Below are positions 17,833 to 25,100 of a stretch of DNA of 37,216 nt, piece after piece. How positions within the stretch are numbered: position 1 is the stretch's first letter; every line of letters starts with the position of its first letter. The notes under the pieces were generated by a model, which made no database searches, was not told where the DNA came from, and saw only the letters and a program-made list of their open reading frames with translations. A program made the translations under genes and the position numbers. This DNA comes from Flavobacteriales bacterium (GTDB lineage Bacteria > Bacteroidota > Bacteroidia > Flavobacteriales_G > JALEGO01), in contig JAHDHZ010000005.1 in the NCBI GenBank assembly GCA_020631045.1, positions 39,831-77,046 of the forward strand, written 5' to 3'.

Positions 17833-18579
17833 ATGCAGTGGTTTGAATCATGGTTTGATACCTCATATTATCATACACTTTATGGCCAAAGAGATGAGCA
17901 AGAAGCAACTAAATTCATTCAAAATTTAAATAATTTTTTAAATCATGTAAAACCATCAAAAGCACTTGATTTGGCTTGCGGAAAAGGCAGGCATGCACGT
18001 TCTTTGAGTGCCCTAGGGTATGATGTCTTGGGGGTGGATTTATCTTCTCAAAGCATTGCCTTTGCCAAACAATTTGAGCAAGAGCGACTTAGGTTTGAAG
18101 TTAGAGATATTAGAGCTGATCATGGCTTAGAACAGTTTGATTTGATTTGTAGTTTGTTCACCAGCTTTGGATACTTTGACGATGATGATTCTGATCTTAA
18201 AATATTGAACAGTGTCTATCAAGCTCTAAAGGTTAGGGGCGCTTATGTATTGGATTTTTTCAATGCTAATTTGGTTTATAATCAAATTAAAGACCATACT
18301 ATCGAACAAACTAACTCTTTTGATCATCTAAGAATTTCAACAAAAAAATACATTAAAGCCGGTTTTGTCTACAAAGACATTGAGGTAATTGATGTTGAAG
18401 AGCAAAATAAAGTACAAAATTTTCAAGAGCGTGTAAAGTTGATCAATTCAGAAGAATTTTTAGATCTTTTTAAAAAATCTTGCTTTGAAAACATTCAGTT
18501 TTTTGGCAGTTACAAGCTTGATGAATTTGATCGCAATTCATCACCCAGGTGTATTGTTATTGCTGAAAAATTAGGTTAA
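17833..18579 (+). CDS. SAM-dependent methyltransferase
   Basis: A 248-residue class I methyltransferase of the type 11/25 group. Motif I is LDLACGKGRHA (residues 47-57) and the acidic end of beta-2 is VLGVDLS. The later steps LICSLFTSFGYF and GAYVLDFFNAN fit motifs II and III. I placed the start at the ATG (MQWFESWFD...), which matches the usual N-terminus of these Bacteroidota proteins; the frame also reads back to a TTG at 17824. The substrate is unknown. It is divergent from the siaB-like gene and 31 bases upstream of the peroxiredoxin. Confidence 0.88.
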   Translation: MQWFESWFDTSYYHTLYGQRDEQEATKFIQNLNNFLNHVKPSKALDLACGKGRHARSLSALGYDVLGVDLSSQSIAFAKQFEQERLRFEVRDIRADHGLEQFDLICSLFTSFGYFDDDDSDLKILNSVYQALKVRGAYVLDFFNANLVYNQIKDHTIEQTNSFDHLRISTKKYIKAGFVYKDIEVIDVEEQNKVQNFQERVKLINSEEFLDLFKKSCFENIQFFGSYKLDEFDRNSSPRCIVIAEKLG

Positions 18580-18584
18580 TTTTG
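18554..18584 (+). promoter_or_regulatory. Peroxiredoxin promoter
   Basis: A TTG at 18554-18556, a 20-base spacer and an exact -7 element TAATTTTG at 18577-18584 form a good match to the Bacteroidota promoter. The -7 element overlaps the methyltransferase stop codon, and the peroxiredoxin ATG lies 27 bases beyond it. No Shine-Dalgarno sequence is present between. Confidence 0.7.
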
Positions 18585-18610
18585 TAGCATTAAATTCATA
18601 AATTAAAATC

Positions 18611-19243
18611 ATGTCAGTATTAGTTGGTAAAAAAGCTCCAATATTTACAGCAGAAGCAGTAATAAACGGGGTAGAAGTAGTAGAGAAATTTTCATTAGAA
18701 CAGTATATTGGAAACAAAACAGTATTGTTTTTCTTTTATCCAAAAGATTTCACTTTTGTGTGCCCTACAGAATTGTTCGCTTTTCAAGAAAAATTAGCAG
18801 AGTTTGAAAAGAGAAATGTAGCGGTAGTTGCTTGTTCTACTGATACTCCTGAGTCTCACTGGGGATGGTTGCAAATGGAGAAAAATAAAGGAGGAATACA
18901 AGGTGTTACTTATCCGATCGTAGCAGATACTACAAAGACTATCAGTGAAAATTTTGGCGTATTAGCAGGCGATTATGATTTAGATGAAAACGATCAATTG
19001 GTAGCTTCTGGCCCAATGATTGCTTACCGTGGATTATTCCTAATCGACAAAGAAGGCATGGTGCAGCATCAAATTGTAAATAATTTTCCTTTAGGAAGAA
19101 ATGTAGATGAGGCCTTAAGAATGGTAGATGCCCTACAGCATTTTGAAAAGCATGGTGAGGTTTGTCCAGCAAACTGGCAAGAAGGTAAAGAAGCTATGAA
19201 TGCCACTCATGAAGGCGTTGCTGAGTACTTAGCTGCGCACTAA
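18611..19243 (+). CDS. 2-Cys peroxiredoxin (AhpC/Prx1 type)
   Basis: A 210-residue typical 2-Cys peroxiredoxin that reduces hydrogen peroxide and organic hydroperoxides. The peroxidatic site is PKDFTFVCPTE with Cys51, the conserved Trp-containing segment is SHWGWL, and the resolving cysteine is Cys185 in GEVCPANW. The C-terminal helix is long, which in this family often means sensitivity to over-oxidation, although I do not see a clear YF motif. Thioredoxin encoded at 753-1070 could be its reductant. It has its own promoter and a strong terminator, so it is probably expressed alone. Confidence 0.96.
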   Translation: MSVLVGKKAPIFTAEAVINGVEVVEKFSLEQYIGNKTVLFFFYPKDFTFVCPTELFAFQEKLAEFEKRNVAVVACSTDTPESHWGWLQMEKNKGGIQGVTYPIVADTTKTISENFGVLAGDYDLDENDQLVASGPMIAYRGLFLIDKEGMVQHQIVNNFPLGRNVDEALRMVDALQHFEKHGEVCPANWQEGKEAMNATHEGVAEYLAAH

Positions 19244-19266
19244 CAAAGTAACTAAATAGTGTAAAA

Positions 19267-19299
19267 GAAAAGCTCTGAATTTTATTCAGGGCTTTTTTT
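19267..19299 (+). terminator. Intrinsic terminator after peroxiredoxin, possibly bidirectional
   Basis: A 10-bp stem (19271-19280 with 19284-19293, one G-U pair) has a 3-base loop and a run of T to 19299. An A-rich stretch (19262-19271) precedes it, so the hairpin would also be followed by a U run if transcribed from the right. It is the only clear terminator downstream of the convergent ZIP gene. Confidence 0.85.
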
Positions 19300-19333
19300 G
19301 TAACCTTATGGTTCTTGTATCGTACAACTAACC

Positions 19334-19465
19334 ATGAAAAAGAAATTAGTCAATCAAAAATGTTCTTGTTCGAACTGTAATTGTAGCAATTGTTCATGTA
19401 AAAAGTGTGATGAGCAGTGTCCTTGTCAAAAGTGTGACTGTGATAATTGTGCCTGCTGTAATTAG
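19334..19465 (+). CDS. Cysteine-rich metallothionein-like small protein
   Basis: A 43-residue ORF that starts MKKKLVNQK and contains 14 cysteines at 10, 12, 15, 17, 20, 22, 25, 29, 31, 34, 36, 39, 41 and 42, a third of the protein. They form two blocks of seven: C-x-C-x2-C-x-C-x2-C-x-C-x2-C (10-25), then DEQ, then the same pattern with the last spacing lost (29-42). There is no His and no aromatic residue, as in metallothioneins, and the CxCxx spacing recalls fungal copper thioneins. It is too short for usual gene calls. Its stop overlaps the stop of the convergent ZIP metal transporter by 4 bases. Metal binding is inferred; it could also be redox-active. No good promoter is visible between the terminator and the ATG. 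Confidence 0.75.
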   Translation: MKKKLVNQKCSCSNCNCSNCSCKKCDEQCPCQKCDCDNCACCN

Positions 19466-20280
19466 CCTAGCGCAACATCTAAAATCATCATCACTGTAAA
19501 GCCAATGATAAAACCAATGGCAGCTACATCGGTGTACTTGTCTTGTTGTGTTTCGGGAACAACCTCTTCAATCACAACATAGATCATAGCTCCAGCTGCA
19601 AAAGAAAGTGCATAGGGCAATATGGGTTCAAATTGCATGACTGCAACTGCGCCCAAAACGCCTGCTACTGGCTCTACAATGGCTGATAGTTGGCCATACC
19701 AAAAACTTTTAAATCGGCTCACTCCACTTCTTCTAAGTGGCATAGAAACAGCTATTCCTTCCGGAAAATTTTGAATGCCAATACCAATTGCCAATGCAAT
19801 GGCTCCACCTAATGTAGCGCCTTTAAAACCAAGAGCTGCTCCACCAAATAAAACACCAACAGCTAATCCTTCTGGAATGTTATGTAATGTGATGGCCAAT
19901 ACCAGTAATGTTGTTCTATGCCAATTGGTTTTAATGCCTTCTTTTTCAGATTCTTTAAAGTTGATATGCAGGTGTGGCAAAATCTTATCTAATGCAAATA
20001 AAAATAAAGCACCTGTCACAAATCCAACTGCAGGAGGTAACCATGAGATGCCTCCCTTTGCCTCGGTCATTTCTATGGCAGGAGCCAGCAAAGACCAATA
20101 ACTAGCAGCAATCATCACTCCACCCGTAAACCCTAACATACCATCTAGCAAACTTCTTTTCATGGATTTAAATAAAAATACAAGAGAAGCACCAAGAGCA
20201 GTTAATCCCCATGTAAATAGCGTAGCAATTAGAGCTTGAAGGTAAGGTGGGTATTGAGAGAAAAAATCAACTAAATTCAT
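19462..20280 (-). CDS. ZIP-family metal transporter (GufA/ZIP11-like)
   Basis: A 272-residue membrane protein with about eight hydrophobic helices, the expected number for ZIP. The metal-binding helices show HNIPEG (133-138) and NFPEG (171-175), with the cytoplasmic-loop histidines LPHLH (102-105) before them. The FTGGVMIAASYWSLLAPA start and overall pattern place it with GufA/ZIP11-like members, which move zinc and related divalent ions. Direction and ion selectivity are not determined. Its tail overlaps a cysteine-rich protein gene on the other strand. A TAnnTTTG element lies 15 bases before the start in the gap shared with metK. Confidence 0.93.
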   Translation of the reverse strand: MNLVDFFSQYPPYLQALIATLFTWGLTALGASLVFLFKSMKRSLLDGMLGFTGGVMIAASYWSLLAPAIEMTEAKGGISWLPPAVGFVTGALFLFALDKILPHLHINFKESEKEGIKTNWHRTTLLVLAITLHNIPEGLAVGVLFGGAALGFKGATLGGAIALAIGIGIQNFPEGIAVSMPLRRSGVSRFKSFWYGQLSAIVEPVAGVLGAVAVMQFEPILPYALSFAAGAMIYVVIEEVVPETQQDKYTDVAAIGFIIGFTVMMILDVALG

Positions 20281-20294
20281 GCATAGACTTTATC

Positions 20295-20302
20295 CAAAAG
20301 TA
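20295..20302 (-). promoter_or_regulatory. TAnnTTTG -7 element before the ZIP gene
   Basis: The minus-strand sequence TACTTTTG is an exact consensus match ending 15 bases before the ZIP ATG. No -33 TTG at the right spacing was found. The 82-base divergent gap to metK also holds a near match, TACTTTAG at 20338-20345 on the plus strand. I see no SAM riboswitch structure there. Confidence 0.4.
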
Positions 20303-20362
20303 AGAAAATAATAGATCGATTTTTGAGTTTTTTGATGTACTTTAGCTGCTCAATTCTTTATT

Positions 20363-21619
20363 ATGGCATATTTATTTACCTCAGAATCAGTTTCAGAAGG
20401 ACATCCAGACAAAGTAGCAGATCAGATTTCTGATGCGTTGATCGATCATTTTTTGGCATTTGATAAAGATTCTAAAGTTGCTTGTGAAACCCTTGTAACT
20501 ACAGGACAAGTAGTCTTAGCTGGAGAGGTAAAGTCTTCAACTTATTTAGATGTGCAAAAAATTGCAAGAGATGTGATCAATCGCATTGGATACACTAAGA
20601 GTGAGTATATGTTTGATGGAAATTCATGTGGAGTTTTCTCAGCCATTCACGAACAGTCTGCTGATATTAATCAAGGAGTTGAACGTAAAAAGAAAGAAGA
20701 GCAAGGCGCTGGTGATCAAGGTATGATGTTTGGATATGCTACAAATGAAACAGAAAATTACATGCCTTTGGCTTTAGACCTTTCACACAGAATTTTAAAA
20801 GAATTAGCAAAGGTTCGAAGAGAAAATAAAAAGATCAAGTATTTAAGACCCGATGCAAAATCTCAGGTGACCATAGAATATGATGACAATCATAAGCCTA
20901 TCAGAATTGACTCAATTGTTGTCAGTACACAACACGATGATTTTGACGCTGAGGCTAAGATGCTCAAGAAGATCAAAAAAGACATTGTAGAGATTGTGAT
21001 TCCAAGAGTTGTGAAAGGATTAAAACCTTCGATTAAAAAATTATTCAAAGGAAAGATTACCTATCACATTAATCCTACCGGAAAATTTGTGATCGGAGGG
21101 CCTCACGGAGATACGGGCTTAACAGGTCGTAAAATCATTGTAGATACCTATGGTGGAAAAGGTGCTCATGGTGGAGGAGCTTTCTCTGGAAAAGACCCTT
21201 CAAAGGTAGACCGTTCAGCAGCATATGCCACCCGACACATTGCCAAAAACTTAGTGGCTGCGGGGGTATGTGATGAAGTATTGGTACAAGTCTCTTATGC
21301 CATCGGCGTGGCAAAACCCACCAATATTTTCGTCAACACCTACGGAACGGCTAAAGTAAAACTCACTGACAGTCAGATTGCAAGCAAGATCGTAAAACTC
21401 TTTGATATGCGTCCTTACGCCATTGAGCAGCGTTTGAAACTACGAACGCCTATTTATTCTGAAACGGCCGCTTATGGGCACATGGGCAGAACACCTGAGA
21501 AAAAAACTTTGGTCTTTAAAGATGGTTCAGGCAAAGAGAAAAAGGTAAAAGTAGAGACCTTTACCTGGGAAAAACTTGATTATGTCTTAAAGATCAAGAA
21601 GGCTTTCTCAATTAAATAG
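20363..21619 (+). CDS. metK: S-adenosylmethionine synthetase
   Basis: A complete 418-residue methionine adenosyltransferase making SAM from methionine and ATP. Signatures include [15 protein letters not shown] (11-25), the segment [12 protein letters not shown] (ATP-binding hexapeptide region), [21 protein letters not shown] and the P-loop-like [19 protein letters not shown]. It is a little longer than the E. coli enzyme, with the extra length mid-protein and a Lys-rich tail. The product serves the several SAM methyltransferases in this window, but that is general metabolism and not evidence of a dedicated link. It ends 5 bases from the convergent DinB-like gene with no visible terminator. 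Confidence 0.98.
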   Translation: MAYLFTSESVSEGHPDKVADQISDALIDHFLAFDKDSKVACETLVTTGQVVLAGEVKSSTYLDVQKIARDVINRIGYTKSEYMFDGNSCGVFSAIHEQSADINQGVERKKKEEQGAGDQGMMFGYATNETENYMPLALDLSHRILKELAKVRRENKKIKYLRPDAKSQVTIEYDDNHKPIRIDSIVVSTQHDDFDAEAKMLKKIKKDIVEIVIPRVVKGLKPSIKKLFKGKITYHINPTGKFVIGGPHGDTGLTGRKIIVDTYGGKGAHGGGAFSGKDPSKVDRSAAYATRHIAKNLVAAGVCDEVLVQVSYAIGVAKPTNIFVNTYGTAKVKLTDSQIASKIVKLFDMRPYAIEQRLKLRTPIYSETAAYGHMGRTPEKKTLVFKDGSGKEKKVKVETFTWEKLDYVLKIKKAFSIK

Positions 21620-21624
21620 ATGGT

Positions 21625-22143
21625 TTAAAGATTTTCTTTTGTTTTCTTGATGTGGTGCTGTGTATGGTAAATAGTAAAATACAACATTTCTCGAATTACA
21701 ATTTTTCCAATCAAAGGGTGAGGCAGTAAAATCGCATCGAGCTCGTCTTCTGAGAATTTATCTAGATGCTCAATCAGTTTATCTAATTTGTGCTTCACCT
21801 TATCTAGGAGTACTTGCTTTTGATCAAACTTTACAAAATCTGGTGTATATGGCGAATCTTTTGGCGCTCCTTTTTCTCTAAGAATTTCTTCATAGTAAGT
21901 AACAAGTTGATCATAAGTCTTGACAGGTTTGTCACTAGTGCCCATCATCTTAATGGCCATTTTAGGGTAACCTAACCCATCAGAAAGAGGCTTTAAACTT
22001 AAATATATATGCAAGAGTTGTTGACCGGCTGACCACTTGTCGTTTATTTGCTTTTCAAAAGCTTCTTGCTCTAAAGCAGCTACAAGGTCAAATAATGGTG
22101 CAAAGCTTTGATCGAGTTGGGCGATAATGGCTGATTTATTCAT
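21625..22143 (-). CDS. DinB-like four-helix-bundle protein
   Basis: A 172-residue protein of the DinB/YfiT-like superfamily. The first helix gives way to KWSAGQQLLHIYLS with His45, and the last helix has YHTQHHI, giving His160 and His164; together these form the three-His metal site of the superfamily. Members include thiol transferases using bacillithiol or mycothiol and proteins of unknown function, so no reaction can be assigned. The start lies inside the end of the alpha-2-macroglobulin gene (8-base overlap), implying coupled translation with it. Confidence 0.83.
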   Translation of the reverse strand: MNKSAIIAQLDQSFAPLFDLVAALEQEAFEKQINDKWSAGQQLLHIYLSLKPLSDGLGYPKMAIKMMGTSDKPVKTYDQLVTYYEEILREKGAPKDSPYTPDFVKFDQKQVLLDKVKHKLDKLIEHLDKFSEDELDAILLPHPLIGKIVIREMLYFTIYHTQHHIKKTKENL

Positions 22144-25100
22144 GTGTAGGATTTATAGTTAAACGTTGCCCATTACTCAAGGCTTTAAATTCTGGTGCAT
22201 AAGCACATTGAATATCGGCAGGTCCTGAAGAGAATTTTCCTGAAAAACTGGCCTTTAAATCGTATTCAAATACATGGGTGCCTTTGGGCAAGAATTCAAA
22301 AAAGACATCATGAGAGGCCATTTTAGGGCTTTCATAAAACCACAAATCATTGCGGTAGGTATAATTTGATTTTTGATTGATGGGCTCGAGTCCGGCTGGG
22401 CGAAAATCACGCAATTGAACAAAGGCAAAGTCTTGATTGGTTGCAATGACCATGCGCACTTTTATTTTATCGCCTACCTCAATGGGGCTGCTCTCATCGA
22501 TCTTGATGAGCTGGTCATCTTGAAGTTTAAAAAAGGCTTTTTTAATTGAGATTTCAGGGTGATTGTGCGCCTTAGTAAGGTCAAGATTTTCAATAAACTG
22601 CTCATAAATAGCCCCCCAACAAACCGAGTTTGATTCATTTTTAATTTCAATTTTATGAGCAGCATCTGATAAATTCAAAGGCATATTTATATAGCCTAAT
22701 GTTTTTGCATCAGCATCAATGGGTAGAGTTTTGCCATCAATTAAAACCTGAGGCAGACTTGTTTGTGAAAAAGTATCTTCAGATAAAAGGGCAAAACACG
22801 CTTGAGCTGTAGTTTTATGGTTGGTCCAACGTTGGGTACGTTTATTAGAGAGCAGCCATTTTTTAATTTGGTTTACGGTATGCACATCATTTAACACTTC
22901 GTCGAAGGCCTCAAGCATGGTGGTGTGCACTTCAATATTATTTTCATAATAAGAACTGCCCAACAGATGTTTTTTAACATAGAAGCCTAAGCGCTGATCT
23001 GTAATGCTATTTTGGGTGATGATCTCAAGCATTTTTTCGGCAAGTTCTTGATGTTGATCTCTTTTTTCAATGAGTGCCGTCATTGGCAATAGCCTTAAGG
23101 GAAGGGTTTTGTAATGCGCCCCGATTTTACCTTTAAAATAGGCGTATGCTTTTTGTGCATTACCTTCAATATTGATCTGACTAAAATAGCTACGGGCATA
23201 TAAAATTTGTATGATATAGCCTGATGGCCTGTAAGATTTATCGTGAGTATATTTCTTAATATCTTCATAGCTTTTGAGCACTTGCCCATCAAGATATTTT
23301 ATGGCCTTGTTGATCAATTGAGCATTGAAATCTTTGTTCAGATTTTTCTTTTTCAATTGCCCAATGCCTTGCAGTATATAGGCGGTGATGTAGGTGGATG
23401 AACGCATAGACTTGATCCATGGCCAGCCACCATCTGAGTTTTGAAGCCGCACAAGCAGATCGTGCAATTCGTTTGTTTTTTGGGGCAAATAATTTTCATC
23501 TAACAACAAGCCTAAGTCTTTAATTTGAGCATGTTCATTTAAGGCCTCGCGTACCCAAGGGGAAGCTTGCAAGGGTATTTCTTTGAAGTCTTGATTGGTT
23601 TGCAGATTTGATTTGCCTTGATCATTACTGCTTAAGACTTTGATTTGATTTCTGATCGATGGTTGACGCTTTAAAACCTGTTGTACCAAAACATCTGAAA
23701 ACCACTGAGCAAAAACAGCGGCAGCGGCATTTAAGTTCAAGTCTTCATGGCGCACATCAAGTGCCTTTATAACATGCATGTTGGGGTTGAGGGCCAACTC
23801 TAAGGTATAATCATGGTTTTTTCCTGCCTTAATGGTTTGCGTGTATACTTCATTTTTAGAGGCATACAATAAATGCGTATGGGTCATTTGTTTTTCATTT
23901 GAAAGCAATGGAATTTCTTTGATGATATGATCATCTAAGCCTCGACTTTTGATGTGATAATCAATTTGCAAGACAGAGGCTGATAAAGGGCTTTGTAATG
24001 GGGTGCTTAGGCTTAACATATTTTGATCAGAAGTTAAATTCAGCGCTTCTTTTGAGATATCAAGTAACTTAGATTGTTGAAGTCTGTCAAAAACTTGTAC
24101 ATGCGTCTTCACATTTAAGGGCCTATTTTCAGTTTTTTGAATGGCATACTTTAAGTTAAGTTGATCGGAAGCTCTTAAAAATTGTGGAATATGCAGTTTA
24201 GCCATCAAGGGGCTAGCACTTATGATCTCTTTTGTTAAGATCTTGTGATTTAATGATTGATCATGCCCAATAAGCACCATTTTAAATTTTGAGAGCTGAT
24301 CGGTTGCCTTATAGTTGAAATGCAGGATTGAATCATTGGGGGTAAGCCTAGGAAAAAAGAATACATGGTCATTGAAATTGGTTCGAGCAGCACTTTTTTT
24401 AGGCGGTGCATCAGCAATCTTTTTACTGGAGGGCCTGCTAGAAGCTTCATCGATTTCTCCTTCACCTACCATCACTGCATCTGCAATAACTTCAACATTC
24501 GCTTTTGATTTCATCATACTAACGCGAGGTGTAGCCATATCTTCATGCCATCCAAAGCCTCTCCCAAACCTTCTGTTTTGAAACAGTGCCCCTGAAAACC
24601 AATCGATTTGATTGAATGGATGTTGATAGTATTCAATGCGGTATTTTGCTTTTTGGTAAGTATTCAGTCTTTGAGATCTGGCAAGATTAAAGCCATAATG
24701 TTCAATGTGATAGCGCGCGTAGTTTTTTTGAAAAATATCCAGTACAGGGTGGTAAGGCTCAATTTTATCAAGTGCAGCATCATACATAAACCCTAACCAT
24801 TGAGTGTTGGGTCTGGTGAGTAGTGATACTTTTTGGGTACTTGAAGGCTTAATTTTTTTAGAGAGCTCTAAAAACAAGGTTTTTAACTCTTTTTGATGGG
24901 GTACAGAAATGCCAATATTTTGTTCATAAAACTGGTTGTTTAAAAGTGCATTAACATGCACAAAAAGCCCGCCTTCATGTGCTTTTTGAATCTCAAATTC
25001 AATGCTTTGTGCTTTTTTATTTAAGACAAGCTGTTTTTCAAAAACAGGCTTTCCTAAATGTTCGATCACCACTTTTGTGGGCAATTGATTGCTTGAAGAA

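Noticed and set aside
20281-20362. Possible SAM riboswitch upstream of metK
   Set aside because: The gap is only 82 bases, contains no stable multi-stem fold that I can find, and is largely taken up by divergent promoter-like elements.
24315-24581. An 88-codon plus-strand frame inside the alpha-2-macroglobulin gene
   Set aside because: It is opposite the low-complexity linker of a well-supported gene, so the open frame is explained by the Ala/Ser-rich composition of that linker.
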